Position numbers and translations under genes: made by a program. The notes under the pieces were generated by a model that saw only the letters and a list, made by a program, of their open reading frames with translations, was not told the DNA's origin and ran no database searches. A DNA stretch of 64,000 nt from Salinivirgaceae bacterium (GTDB lineage Bacteria; Bacteroidota; Bacteroidia; Bacteroidales; SZUA-534), in NCBI GenBank assembly GCA_017474765.1, contig JAFVGW010000019.1, positions 1 to 64,000 on the forward strand, given 5' to 3'. This document shows, one piece after another, positions 16,881 through 28,400 of this stretch. The first letter of the stretch is position 1. Every line of letters begins with the position of its first letter.

Positions 16881-19800
16881 ATGAAAAGAACCTTGTCTGT
16901 TTGTTTGTGCTCCTTCATCATGAGCATTGCGACTGCGCAAAACTGCAGTGTTTTGGAGGCAACAAAATATTTTAATGAAGCCCAAAACGCTGACGATGCT
17001 GCCGCAGCCGAACTCTTCGAAAAAGCGGCCAAAATATTCAAATGCAGCAATCAGAATGAAAACTATCTGATTGCAGCGTATCAATCGGGAGTGGCCTACG
17101 AAAATACTGACAGGCACGAAAAAGCCGCCGAAATCATGGAAACCGCCATTGCCGACACCTATGGCAAAACCGACTCGACAGCAGAGGTCAATATTCTGAT
17201 TTTTCACACTTTAGGCGAGGTTTATTATGGTTTGAACAATTCCATGAAATCGCTTTTCTACTACAAAAAGGTGCTGAACATTATTGGTAACGATGATTCT
17301 GAAACGTTGGCTATCTGCCTGTTCAACATGGGTAATTCATACGAATCAGCCTCGGATTACGACGCGGCAAAAAAATATCATCTGCGTTCGATTGAAATGA
17401 AAAAACGGCTTGCGGTGGCCGACAGTAGCGATTTCTATCAAGCCTATTCAACTTTGGGTGGTATCTATGAGTCGTTGGGAAAAGCCGACTCTTCGATGTT
17501 TTATTACCAGTTGGCAGGAAAATACTCGGGGACTGATGTATCAAGAGAAACTGCTTTAGTGCAATTTAAAGAAGCTCTTAACAATTTCAACAACAAAGAC
17601 TTCGCTTCGGCTGAATCTCATTTCGGCGAAGTGAAAAACACTTGCGAAACTCTTGGTTTGAAAGACGATTTGTATGTAAACAGCTGTTTCTATCTTGGCC
17701 TTCTGAACGAACAGCAGGATAATTACAAAAAAGCAGAAAACTTTTTTGCTAAAGCCTTGTCAGCCAAAACTATAAAAGATGACACCTACTACAATATTCT
17801 GCTTGCAAGTGGCAGAATTGAACAAATATTAGGCGGAAGCGGAGCCATGCAAAAATTCACTGAAGTAACCGCTGACTCGAGAAATGCGGAAATAAAAGGT
17901 CTTGCCCAAATTGAGCTGGCAAAAATATATGAGCAGCAAAACAACCAGGAAAAAGCTAAAGAACTATATTCTAATATCTTATCCTCAACCGATAGTGTGC
18001 AACTGCCTATAATCTATGTTCAGGCTGTTATGGGACTGGGAAATTACCATTCCTCAAAAGGAGAGTCAGAAAAGGCTATAAACCAATATCTTAGGGCTAA
18101 CCGCGTCTTAGCCGAAAAGGATAAGGAGTTAGAGGCTGCTATTTACGAATCAATTGGTAATGAATACTTTAATGGCGGAAATGTTGAGAAAGCCAGACCA
18201 AATTATCAAAAAGCCTTCTCAATAACTAAAGAATTATATGGCATCCAAAGCCCCAAAACTGCATCGGCTGAAGAAAAAATTGCTGCTGTATATATGAGCC
18301 AAGAGAAGTTTGCCGAAGCCGTTGAAATCTACAAACGCAGTCTGGCTGTGAAAACGGCCAAAAATGTCGATAAAAGCGCACAAACAATTGATTTATATAC
18401 CAATTACGGCAATGCCGAATACAACCTATCGAACTACGATGAGGCTGGAAAAGTGTATGAACGCGCCCTGCTTATAATTGAAAATGAAAAAGTTGCCGAT
18501 AGCAAGCTCGACATTTTCTACAACAACTACGGACTATTCTGCAAAGCCATTGGCGATTATAAAAAAGCCCTCGAGTTCACCCAAAAATCACTCGACATCA
18601 AGAAAAAACAGTATGGTGACAACAGCTCAAAATATGCCAGCACTCTCAACAACTTGGGAACAATCTATAGCCGTTTGGGCAATTTTAATCTTGCTTTGGA
18701 ATGCTTTGAAACGGCTGAAAAAGTTTTTGTTGAAACCGAAGGTGCGTCATCGGAAAAAACTTGTGAAGCATATCTGAACATGGGAAACCTTTATAACCGA
18801 TTGGGACAAAATGATTTAGCCCTCGATTATTATAATAAAGCCCTTACCATTGAAACAAATACCAACGGTGCTTCAAGCAAACAACTATCTCCCATTTACA
18901 ACAATATGGGAACAATCTATCAAAACCTTGAAGAATACCGCCAAGCTTTGTTTTATTTCAGAAAATCAATCAGTTTGCTGAAAGAAACAGGTGATGCCAA
19001 CTCTCAGGAAATGGCCGAAACCTACAACAACCTTGGAAATGCTCTGCTGAAAAATGGTAACAACAGCGAGGCGGTTTCTAACTATAAGACAGCCAACAAT
19101 ATATATTCAAAAATACCATCGGTGAACCCAACTTTGGTTGCCAACACTGACAACAACATTGCCACAGCCTATCTGCGAGCTGGAAAACTCGACTCAGCAC
19201 AGGTGTTCTACAGCAACGCCGTTGATATATATGTAAAATCGTTTGGTTCAAAACACCCACATATTGCATTGGTTTACAACAGCATGGGTGATATTAACGT
19301 GAAACTTGGCAAATACAATGAGGCTATTGAGAATTACAGTGCCGCTCTTGAGGCCAACCACGAAAAATATGACTACAAAAAAGATGACCTGCCTAATGAA
19401 GTTGGATTTTTTGACCAGAATGTTTTTGTAAATTCTCTTCTTTCACGAGCTAATGCGCTTACTCAAAGATATTTGAAGACAAAAGACTATAAGGATTTGG
19501 AATATGCGCTGCAACATTTCAAACTGTGCGACAATCTGATTACAAAAATGCGCCGTTCCGCCTTCACCAAAACTGACAAATTAGAGTTGGGCGCTCTGGC
19601 TATTAAATGCTACGAGGGCGCCCTCGAAGTTTGCACCGAGCTTTTACTGAGCAACTTATCGGCTACGGAACAAAAAAAATATGAGGAGTTGGCGTTTTCC
19701 TACATTGAGAAAGGCAAATCGAACAACCTGCTCGAATCGATGGCAAGCCAGGATGCGTTGAAATTGGCTGGCATTCCCTACGACCTTCAACAAAAAGAAA

Positions 19801-21128
19801 ACAGTTTGGCGGCCGACGTTCTCTACTTTGAACAAAAATTGGCCGAAAAACCGAGAAACGCTGCTCAAATTCGCGACAGTCTTTTCACTGCAAACAAGCG
19901 TCACGATTCGTTTGTGAAAGAACTTGAACAAAAATATCCTGAGTATCATCAACTTAAGTATGCCGACAACATAGTTGGATTGCGCGATATACAAAAAAAC
20001 ATCAAGCCCAATACACAACTTCGCATGTACTTGATTAACGACAAGATATTCTACGCGGTTTGCATAACATCAAACGATTTCAAGGTTGTTACAAGTGAAT
20101 TTGAGGGTAGTATAGCCGACACAGTAAAAGCATACAGAAATTCCATTTTGCAGGCATCGCAAGCGTCAGCCATTGTTTTCAACAATCTGTCTAACAAGTT
20201 ATATAAAACTCTTTTTCCCGATACTTTGCCTGAAAATATCACAAATCTGGTGATTGTTCCCGACGGAGCCCTGAATCAGATTCCCTATGAAACTTTAACC
20301 ACAAACAAAAAAGAAGGTTCGGTTTTCGATTATTCAAATTATGATTACTTAATAAAAAAATATTCAATCAGTTACGCTTATTCGGCAACTCTGTATAACC
20401 GCGACATAACGCGCAATCGCAACAATGGAACTAGCGGCTGGTTTGGTATGGCGCCTGTTTTCACCAAAGGCAAATTCACGGGAGTGGAGCTGAACAGCAA
20501 TCAAAAGAAAGAAAAAAAATTTAATGAACTTGATTATCAGATTAATAGCAAGATAGAGCCGTTGGCATCGTCGGAACAAGAACTTCGCAACATTTTTTCA
20601 ATGTTCACCAAATCGGGCGTTCGGGCAAAAGCTTGTCTGTGGGGTTGTGCCAGCAAAATTGCCTTTGCAAATGATTCAATATCAAACTATAAATACATTC
20701 ACCTTGCCACTCACGGATTTGTCAATTCTGAAAAACCCGAACTGTCGGGCATACAATTCAGCCAGTCTAAAACCGACGATGGCATTATGTATTCGGGCGA
20801 TGTTTATAATCTGTCGCTCAAGTGCGATTTGCTTGCTCTGTCGGCTTGTGAAACGGGATTGGGCAAGATTATGAAGGGCGAAGGTATTGTGGGCCTGACA
20901 CGAGCTTTCCTCTATTCCGGCGCATCAAATCTTCTTGTTTCGCTTTGGAAAGTGTCCGACATCTCAACATCGCAGATGATGGTTGAATTCTATCGGCAAT
21001 TGCTGCTGAAAGAAAATGGCGAACTTAATTATGCTGCTATTTTGCAAAAATCTAAACAGTTATTAATATTGGATAAAAATTACTCTCGTCCATATTATTG
21101 GGCGCCGTTTATTCTGATTGGTGATTAA
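16881..21128 (+). CDS. Exported TPR-CHAT caspase-like protease
   Basis: A 1415-residue protein with a Sec signal peptide (MKRTLSVCLCSFIMSIATAQ). About residues 30-900 are tandem tetratricopeptide repeats, many of the NNLGTIYSRLGNFNLALE type. A helical linker follows, then a C-terminal CHAT domain (about 1010-1415). The catalytic dyad of the CHAT/caspase clan is intact: H1278 in HLATHGF and C1323 in LSACETG, followed by the typical GLTRAFLYSGASNLLVSLWKV. CHAT peptidases such as the Cas7-11-associated protease and gasdermin activators act in the cytoplasm, so a signal peptide is notable. Substrate is unknown. The start at 16881 was chosen over 16869 to place the signal properly. The next gene's start is 13 bp beyond the stop. 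Confidence 0.88.
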   Translation: MKRTLSVCLCSFIMSIATAQNCSVLEATKYFNEAQNADDAAAAELFEKAAKIFKCSNQNENYLIAAYQSGVAYENTDRHEKAAEIMETAIADTYGKTDSTAEVNILIFHTLGEVYYGLNNSMKSLFYYKKVLNIIGNDDSETLAICLFNMGNSYESASDYDAAKKYHLRSIEMKKRLAVADSSDFYQAYSTLGGIYESLGKADSSMFYYQLAGKYSGTDVSRETALVQFKEALNNFNNKDFASAESHFGEVKNTCETLGLKDDLYVNSCFYLGLLNEQQDNYKKAENFFAKALSAKTIKDDTYYNILLASGRIEQILGGSGAMQKFTEVTADSRNAEIKGLAQIELAKIYEQQNNQEKAKELYSNILSSTDSVQLPIIYVQAVMGLGNYHSSKGESEKAINQYLRANRVLAEKDKELEAAIYESIGNEYFNGGNVEKARPNYQKAFSITKELYGIQSPKTASAEEKIAAVYMSQEKFAEAVEIYKRSLAVKTAKNVDKSAQTIDLYTNYGNAEYNLSNYDEAGKVYERALLIIENEKVADSKLDIFYNNYGLFCKAIGDYKKALEFTQKSLDIKKKQYGDNSSKYASTLNNLGTIYSRLGNFNLALECFETAEKVFVETEGASSEKTCEAYLNMGNLYNRLGQNDLALDYYNKALTIETNTNGASSKQLSPIYNNMGTIYQNLEEYRQALFYFRKSISLLKETGDANSQEMAETYNNLGNALLKNGNNSEAVSNYKTANNIYSKIPSVNPTLVANTDNNIATAYLRAGKLDSAQVFYSNAVDIYVKSFGSKHPHIALVYNSMGDINVKLGKYNEAIENYSAALEANHEKYDYKKDDLPNEVGFFDQNVFVNSLLSRANALTQRYLKTKDYKDLEYALQHFKLCDNLITKMRRSAFTKTDKLELGALAIKCYEGALEVCTELLLSNLSATEQKKYEELAFSYIEKGKSNNLLESMASQDALKLAGIPYDLQQKENSLAADVLYFEQKLAEKPRNAAQIRDSLFTANKRHDSFVKELEQKYPEYHQLKYADNIVGLRDIQKNIKPNTQLRMYLINDKIFYAVCITSNDFKVVTSEFEGSIADTVKAYRNSILQASQASAIVFNNLSNKLYKTLFPDTLPENITNLVIVPDGALNQIPYETLTTNKKEGSVFDYSNYDYLIKKYSISYAYSATLYNRDITRNRNNGTSGWFGMAPVFTKGKFTGVELNSNQKKEKKFNELDYQINSKIEPLASSEQELRNIFSMFTKSGVRAKACLWGCASKIAFANDSISNYKYIHLATHGFVNSEKPELSGIQFSQSKTDDGIMYSGDVYNLSLKCDLLALSACETGLGKIMKGEGIVGLTRAFLYSGASNLLVSLWKVSDISTSQMMVEFYRQLLLKENGELNYAAILQKSKQLLILDKNYSRPYYWAPFILIGD

Positions 21129-21141
21129 AAACATTATAAAA

Positions 21142-23163
21142 ATGATACGTAAAAGTCACTTATTGTGCACATTTGCAGCACTTTTAGCAGTATTTGCCAG
21201 CCAGGCTCAAACCGATCTCTTCCCCACTTTCGATGGTATGGTGAATAATGCTGCCATCACACACACTGGTGATAAAATGGTGTTCATTTTGGAAAAAGAT
21301 GATGGGCGGGCTGTCTTTGAATCCAAAAAAACCGGCGATTCATGGAGTGAACCTAAAACCATACCTATTCTTACAAAATTGATTGGCAATCAGATTGGTG
21401 GCTTTTCGTTTAATCATGATGGCACAAAACTGCTTTTTCACGCCAAAACTGAGGCTTCGTTTGATATAATGTACGCTACGTTTGAAAATGGTGAATGGAG
21501 CAATATCACTAAATTCGACGAACCTGTAAATTCTTCGGCAGATGAGTTTTCTCCCGCAATATCAGTCGACAACAATTTCATTTTTTTTCTGCGCCCAAAA
21601 AGCGACGCATCGTGCAAACAGCTTGTGATGTACAGCCGCGAAAACGACGGTAGCTGGATGGGACCACGCGAATTGCCAAAAATATTCAATGCCGGCTGCC
21701 AGGAAACTCCATTCTTGTGTGCTGACGGACGAACACTTTTATTCTCGTCGATGAGGCCCGATACCACTCCGCAAGGCAAAAAACTGCCCGATGACGTCTA
21801 CAATATCTACCACACTCAGTTGAAATCGGAGGTGATTTTTGAAAACGGTTGGACTCTGCCAAAGTGCATTGTCGAGGTGAGTACCGAATACAACGACCTG
21901 TCGCCACAAATGACTACCGACGGCTCTGTTTTTATTAAAAACACCAACCCGAGAAAACCTTCGAAAAAGCACCCAAATAAAACATATCAATATTCGGTTG
22001 ACAACAGTTTGAAACCTAATCCGACAATGCGTCTCGTGGGAACCATTAAAGAACAGAACACTAACAATCCAATTGGGGCGCAAGTTGTTGTTTCTGATTT
22101 GATTACATCGGCCATTTTGGGTGAATACTCAACCAACGACAAGGGCCAATATTCAATTTATCTGAACGAAAACGGTAACTATAAAATAGATTATTTCAAA
22201 AACGGCTATTCTCACTCCTACCATTACGAAAAAACCGATTATTTCAACGAAAACATTAAAAAACAGTTTGATACAACATTATTTTCGACTGTTGAATTCG
22301 ACCTTAACGTTTTTGATGAGGAGATGTACAACCCGCTGGCACCTAAAGTGTCTGTTTACGATTCCGCCACCAGCGAACTTCTTGTTGACAGCCTGATTCC
22401 GATTGAAAAAGGCAAATTCAAAAGCAAACTTAACATAGGCAAGACATATAAAGTCCATATCGCCTGCCAATACTACAAACCGCACGACATTTATCTGAAC
22501 ACCATTGCCGACATTTTCTACAACGAATTTGAGGAGGATGTGGAGTTGAGCCCGTCAAAAACAACCATGATTCTTGACATTGACGCAGGCGAGGGCGGTG
22601 ATTCAGTGATTGTCAATGTCAAAAACCTAAGCCGCAATGAAACACAATCGGTGGTTGCAAAACGCGACAAAGACGGCAACCTGATTGTGGAACTGCGTGA
22701 AGGCGACAGTTATGAAATTGATGTGGCCAAAAAAGGCTACACCTACAGCAGCACAAAAGTTGACATGTCGAAATCGAAGAAAACACAAAAACTCAACATC
22801 AAGCTCGACCTGCTGACAAAAGATACAAAGATGACTTTCAATAATATAACATTTGAGGTCAACTCGGCCGAACTGAACACAGCTTCGTTTGCCGAACTAA
22901 ACCGAATAATTGAATTCCTCAAACTGAACGATAATGTAAAAATCGAACTTTCGGCCCATACCGACGATTTGGGTTCCGACTGGTATAATATGCGCCTTTC
23001 GGAAAAAAGGGCACAAATGGCCACCAAATATCTGACTGATAACGGAATAAACGAGGATATGATTCTGGCTAAAGGTTATGGTGAAACCATGCCGATTCTG
23101 CCAAACACATCTGATGAAAATCGGGCGCAGAACCGAAGAGTGGAAATAAAAATTATTGAATAA
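21142..23163 (+). CDS. Propeller/regulatory-domain/OmpA family protein
   Basis: A 674-residue exported protein with a signal peptide ending near ASQAQ. Order: PD40-type beta-propeller repeats (about 30-290, with FSFNHDGTKLLF and EFSPAISVDNNFIFF), two carboxypeptidase-regulatory-like beta sandwiches (about 300-450 and 460-550), then an OmpA C-terminal domain (about 560-674). The OmpA domain has LSAHTDDLGSDWYNMRLSEKRA and ends with NRRVEIKI, which should bind peptidoglycan. It probably sits in the periplasm or outer membrane. It starts 13 bp after the CHAT gene, so cotranscription is likely. Similar domain order occurs in PorE, but without the N-terminal TPR. Confidence 0.87.
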   Translation: MIRKSHLLCTFAALLAVFASQAQTDLFPTFDGMVNNAAITHTGDKMVFILEKDDGRAVFESKKTGDSWSEPKTIPILTKLIGNQIGGFSFNHDGTKLLFHAKTEASFDIMYATFENGEWSNITKFDEPVNSSADEFSPAISVDNNFIFFLRPKSDASCKQLVMYSRENDGSWMGPRELPKIFNAGCQETPFLCADGRTLLFSSMRPDTTPQGKKLPDDVYNIYHTQLKSEVIFENGWTLPKCIVEVSTEYNDLSPQMTTDGSVFIKNTNPRKPSKKHPNKTYQYSVDNSLKPNPTMRLVGTIKEQNTNNPIGAQVVVSDLITSAILGEYSTNDKGQYSIYLNENGNYKIDYFKNGYSHSYHYEKTDYFNENIKKQFDTTLFSTVEFDLNVFDEEMYNPLAPKVSVYDSATSELLVDSLIPIEKGKFKSKLNIGKTYKVHIACQYYKPHDIYLNTIADIFYNEFEEDVELSPSKTTMILDIDAGEGGDSVIVNVKNLSRNETQSVVAKRDKDGNLIVELREGDSYEIDVAKKGYTYSSTKVDMSKSKKTQKLNIKLDLLTKDTKMTFNNITFEVNSAELNTASFAELNRIIEFLKLNDNVKIELSAHTDDLGSDWYNMRLSEKRAQMATKYLTDNGINEDMILAKGYGETMPILPNTSDENRAQNRRVEIKIIE

Positions 23164-23183
23164 CATTTTAACCATTGAATGCT

Positions 23184-25382
23184 ATGAAACGTTATATTAC
23201 ACTGATTGTCAGTTTATTAGTTTGTTATGCTTCCTTTTCGCAGAAGTATAAGGATGTGTACGAGAGTTTGAGTACAATGTCAGACAACGAAGCCTTACAA
23301 GCACTTCAGGATTTCTCACAAACAAAAAAAAATGCACACTCGGCTTCGCTTTACAAGATGGCCCTAATAATTGAAAAACGCCTCGATACTTATGACCCAT
23401 TTTTACAGGAAAAGGCTATCAATCAGAATGTTTACAATGCTGAACTATACATTTCACTCGCTAAACTAAACTTGGATGAAAAAGTGGCTCGGCAAGATGG
23501 CCACTATTTTGACGATGTGGTTGCAGCCAACCCGAAAAAAGGGCCGACACTGGAGGAAATAACGGAAAGCATTGATATTCACATCAAAAAAATCAAGGAT
23601 TTTAAAGTGGTGTTCACCGAAAACCGCACCAACCTTTACAATGCTGCCACAAAATACAACGAGTGCATCAGAATATATAACGAAATCAACCAGAAAAACT
23701 GCAAGTTGAAAGACCTTTACTTTTTAGTTGATAACAATTTAACATCACAACTAGATGAGCTGAAAATAAATTTCGACTCTACGCTTTATTATCTTGATAA
23801 ACTTCGAAAATCTCTGAAAAAACACCCCATGTTCAACTATACGTTCAACTACAAGCTGAATCCTATTCTGGTTTACAGAATGCATGGCCTGACACCAGCT
23901 AATTTTCTGGCGCAAACCATCGAACTTTGGGATTTCAACGGTTGGATAAAGACATTTAAAGATGTGTATAAGAACGAGATATCCTATTTATACAGAAATA
24001 TTGACGAAATCGACACACAGAACAAAAAATATGTGAGTCTGCTTGCAGAGAAAAAAATAGATGGCGTTCCTGAAAACTATCGCGTTCCGCCATATTTGGT
24101 TAATAAAATATACAAATACGACTACGAGTCATTGGCTAATTCGTTGCTTTTATTTCAGGAGTCGCAAATAAACTATATGTACCAATTGACTTCGTATCGT
24201 CCTGATACTAACTTTCTTGCATTTGGTGTAAATCATCCCGCAAATAACCATTTTACAAAAGCGCTTGAGTTCCGCAAAGCAACTGACTCTCTGCTTACTC
24301 TGCTTTACGGCAACATCAGCGAAGAGGGTATAAAGAAATACAGCGACATTTTTGAAAAGAAATACAATGGCGAAAAGGGACTGCAAGATTACGTTAGAAA
24401 ACAACAAACATTTGATAATCAGTTTTTTGATGGTGCAATAGATGATTACGCCGAACATCTTTTGAAAATGGGCTACTCGTGGAATCCTGAAAACAAGCAC
24501 TACATGCTCTATAACGGTGACACTATTTTTTCACAAATTGTTTCTGCCGAAAACTTGTCTAAAAAGGGTTATTTTATTCATTGTAAGCACGATGCCGATA
24601 AAAATCTTATATTGCTGTCGGGTACTTTCGTGAGCAAAAGTGGTGATTACACAGCATTTGTTGCAAATATCGACACACTGCACAACGTTAAATGGCTCAA
24701 AACCTTCAGGCCTGGCGAAGGTAACCGCTCTTGCCAGTTCGTGGCATCGCTGAACAACGATATTGCTGCCATAGTAACCTCAACCACAAAAGCCGGCAAC
24801 ATCCGCAATTTCATGATTATGCTCGACGAGGCTGGCAATCAGAAACAAATGGTTGAAATTAAAATCAAGGCTCAGCCGCGTAAACTTTTAGTTGATGACA
24901 TTGACAATAAATTTGTTGTAATGTTTTGTGGTACAAGTATTAAACCGTTTGTAAGTGAATCGTGCGACATGCATATTTGCTGTTTGGATTCAAAATTCAA
25001 AACCCTTTGGGACAAACAACTACAATTCGACGGCTACACCTGCAACATTCTGAAAACCGATAACATCTACTACATTATTGGTGCCTTCAGTAAAATGTTA
25101 AGTCTTGATGATAATGATGTTAACCTGAACGGCAATTCCGGACTCTTCATTTACTCGATTGACGCCGACGGAAATTGGATTAACGGAGAAAACTATGAAC
25201 CCAATCACTCAATTTATCCCATGTGGATTTCTAAGTGTGATAACACAACATTCGAGGTTGTTTCTGCTCTCGACAACGAACCTCAAAAAACAACGCCCGA
25301 AAACAAAATTAAAGCCACCTACATGAGGTTTACATTCGATGGAAAGGAAACTTACAGCAGCATCGACAAACCTTCAGAATAA
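23184..25382 (+). CDS. Large secreted protein of unknown function in the CHAT operon
   Basis: A 732-residue exported protein with signal peptide MKRYITLIVSLLVCYASFSQ. The first 430 or so residues are predicted mostly helical, with many Lys, Asn and Tyr. The C-terminal 290 residues look like beta-propeller blades ([32 protein letters not shown]). No family recognised. A TTG nine bases upstream is also possible as a start, but the ATG at 23184 gives the better signal peptide. It follows the OmpA gene by 20 bp and is the last gene before a bidirectional terminator. Confidence 0.8.
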   Translation: MKRYITLIVSLLVCYASFSQKYKDVYESLSTMSDNEALQALQDFSQTKKNAHSASLYKMALIIEKRLDTYDPFLQEKAINQNVYNAELYISLAKLNLDEKVARQDGHYFDDVVAANPKKGPTLEEITESIDIHIKKIKDFKVVFTENRTNLYNAATKYNECIRIYNEINQKNCKLKDLYFLVDNNLTSQLDELKINFDSTLYYLDKLRKSLKKHPMFNYTFNYKLNPILVYRMHGLTPANFLAQTIELWDFNGWIKTFKDVYKNEISYLYRNIDEIDTQNKKYVSLLAEKKIDGVPENYRVPPYLVNKIYKYDYESLANSLLLFQESQINYMYQLTSYRPDTNFLAFGVNHPANNHFTKALEFRKATDSLLTLLYGNISEEGIKKYSDIFEKKYNGEKGLQDYVRKQQTFDNQFFDGAIDDYAEHLLKMGYSWNPENKHYMLYNGDTIFSQIVSAENLSKKGYFIHCKHDADKNLILLSGTFVSKSGDYTAFVANIDTLHNVKWLKTFRPGEGNRSCQFVASLNNDIAAIVTSTTKAGNIRNFMIMLDEAGNQKQMVEIKIKAQPRKLLVDDIDNKFVVMFCGTSIKPFVSESCDMHICCLDSKFKTLWDKQLQFDGYTCNILKTDNIYYIIGAFSKMLSLDDNDVNLNGNSGLFIYSIDADGNWINGENYEPNHSIYPMWISKCDNTTFEVVSALDNEPQKTTPENKIKATYMRFTFDGKETYSSIDKPSE

Positions 25383-25404
25383 GCATTTCTGCACAAACAA
25401 AAAA

Positions 25405-25436
25405 TGAAAAAGTCGGATGAATTCCGACTTTTTTGT
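25405..25436. terminator. Bidirectional terminator between convergent genes
   Basis: AAAAAGTCGG and CCGACTTTTT form a perfect stem around a short loop, with an A-run before and a T-run after. It serves both the CHAT operon and the convergent SpoIIE gene. Confidence 0.88.
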
Positions 25437-25449
25437 TTTTTCTTTCTTC

Positions 25450-28400
25450 TTATATTCTGATTCCTATCACCAGAATGTCATCAATCTGGCTGTTGTCTCC
25501 TTTGAATTCGAGGTGTATTTTGTTCAGAATCTCGCCTTGCTCTTCCATTGGTTTGCCGCATATTTCAAGCAGATGACGCTTGAAACGCGCTTTCATGAAC
25601 TTCTTCTGCCCGTCTTCGCCGCCAAACTGGTCGCAGTAGCCGTCGGATAAGAAATAGTAGCAATCACCCTTTTGCATCTCTATGGTCTGGGTTGTGAACA
25701 TGATTCCTTTCTCGTATTGGTCAGATAGTGCACACGGAAATCTATCTACTTTATACTCTGTTAGTTCGCCATTGCGAATTTGTATAAGCGAATTGTATGC
25801 ACCAGCAAACATCAGTTTATTGGTTGCATTGTCGATGGTCAATAGGCAAATATCCATTCCATCTCTGGCGGCATTTGGACCTTTGTCGGCAAACGAACGC
25901 ACAACGCTGGCCCGCAAGTCGTTGAGAATGGCACCAGGGTCAATTGTGCCGCGCACTTTGACAATAGTGTTGAGCGAATTCATTCCCAACATACTCATCA
26001 TGGCTCCAGGAACGCCATGGCCAGTGCAGTCAGCAGCAGTGATTATCAGTTTGTTATCTACTTCTCCACACCAATAAAAATCGCCACTCACAATGTCGCG
26101 CGGTTTGAAAAGAATGAACGACTCGCTCACATATTTGTTCACAAAATCGGTGTTTGGCAGCGACATTCGCTGAATCCGCGCGGCATAGTTGATACTGTCG
26201 GTCAGAGAATGGTTTTGCTCCTCAATCTTAACCAACTGTTCTTCAATCTGTTTTGTCTGCCGTTTAACTTCAAGGTCAAGCAAGCGGTTGCGCTCTTTCA
26301 GTTGGTAAGTGTAATATTTAATGATTCCGTAAACTATTGCCACAAGTAGCAGTATATAAGCAAAATAAGCCAAAATTGTGCGATACCAGGGTGGCGCTAT
26401 TCTGAATGAGCAACTTGCCTCCTCACTTTCATCGCCGTATGCGTTGCGCGCTTTTATAGTAAAGGTGTAAGTGCCTTCATGTAAATGGTTGAAATCCACA
26501 AATGTCTGCCGCGTCCATGCCGAAGAATCCTGATACGATGAACTGCTCAAATAATATTTAAACTTTACGCTGTCGGAAACGCTATACCATGAGGCTGAAA
26601 AACTGATAGTCAAAGAGTTGTTTTTGTAAGGGATTCTCAAATTTTCTGTTTCAGGATTTAAAACCTGATTGTTGGTTTTCAACTTCAGTTCGCGAATAAG
26701 CCCAGGGAATTCCTGTGGTTTATACGGAGCATTTACACACATAACAAGTCCTTCGGTTGTTCCCAACCAAACAATATGATTGTCAGTGGTATAGATGGTG
26801 TTCACGCGCCCTGCGTCAAGCCCTCTGAATTGCGTGCTGTGGCTTTCTTTTTCACCTTTCAGATGATATGCAATGTTTGTTCCGTTTGAAATCCACGACA
26901 CACTGTCTAGTGTAAACATTTGGTAAATATCAAAGCACCATGGATTTTCCTCATAATTCTGAAAACCTTCAAATTCCTGGTTTTCAACAGTATCACGCAC
27001 GAATTTCAGCAATGCTCCCTGATTCACCAAACATATTTTTCCATCGATTTTGGTCGGAAAAGCAAGACCGCGTTCCAGTCCGTTGTTTTCGCCAGATGAG
27101 AATATCTCTGACTTGGTATCGACTCCGTTAAACGTTATTCTGATAACTCCCTGATTGGTTGTTCCCAACCATGCAACCAGCAATCCGTCGCTATTTATTT
27201 CAGTTTCAATCTTTTTAATATCAAAATATTCGGCCCAGGTTTCAATGTGTTTCCACATTGTTGTTACGTGCTTCCATTCACTCTCCACTTTCTTCAGTAC
27301 AGCCACTCCGTTGTTGAATCCTACAAGCAAAGTTTCTGTAGCATTATCAAAAGTTATACACGAAACATCGCAAAGCATTGTATTTAAAGGAAATATCTTT
27401 TCAAAGGTGTTTTTTTCCGTCATTTGGTACACTCCATCATCAGTACCGATGAGCAACTTTCCATAGCAAACCGCCAGACACGACACTTTACGGCTCATTT
27501 TAACCATTGGCAAATAGAGCGGTTCGTCGTATGTTTTCAAATTCTGATTCTGAACAAGCAATCCGTTTGATGTGCCCAAATAGAGTTTTCCATTTAACTC
27601 CTGAACGGCAAACACGCTACCGTCAATTCCGCTTTCGGCCGAAAATTGCGAGATATAATCGTTGTTTGGCAACAGCGTGATTCCTTTGCTGGTGGTTAGC
27701 CAAATATTTCGTTCGCGGTCGCAGAAAATTTTGTTTATCAGATTTTCATTCAAGCCGTTATCGCTTGTTATGTGACTCACAACTTTACCATCAATTGTTA
27801 TCACCAAAATTCCATTGTCGTAAGAACCCAAGGCAAGTGTGCTGTCGTTAAGCATCACACAACTTGTAACATTGAAACCCACGCTTTTCAGCGTTTTGTC
27901 GAGATTAGACGAGTTGCGGGTTATAGTATTGCCATCCATTATCCATGTTCCATCTTCGTAACTGATAATCAACATTTTGTCATTGCTGATTTTTTCTATT
28001 CCGAAAATTCCGATGTTGGCAAAAATCTCTCCGCCTGGAACCAGTTCGAATTTATTGCTGTCAAGACGGCACAATCCTATTTCGCGCTGGCGCACAAACA
28101 ATTGATTATCAACACAAAATGAATTGTGAAAAACCGTTTCTGGTTCAAAAATATGCACGTTTACACCATCATACATGAAAATGTAATCATAACACTGATA
28201 ATAGATTTTGCCATTGATGCTGAATATTTTCCAAATGTCGGAAAATGGAAATAAAATGTCTTTAACTGCATCAAAAAGAGATACATAGTCGTAACTTATT
28301 CCGTTCGACACAAGAAAACCAAACTCATTTTGGGCGCCAACAAAAATTGTGTCGCACGATTCTGAAACCAAAATCGAACTAACGCTGATTCCTGCCTTAA

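Noticed and set aside
16881..21128. CRISPR-associated caspase (TPR-CHAT of the Cas7-11 system)
   Set aside because: The protein has a signal peptide and no Cas7-11, gRAMP or CRISPR array is in the window.
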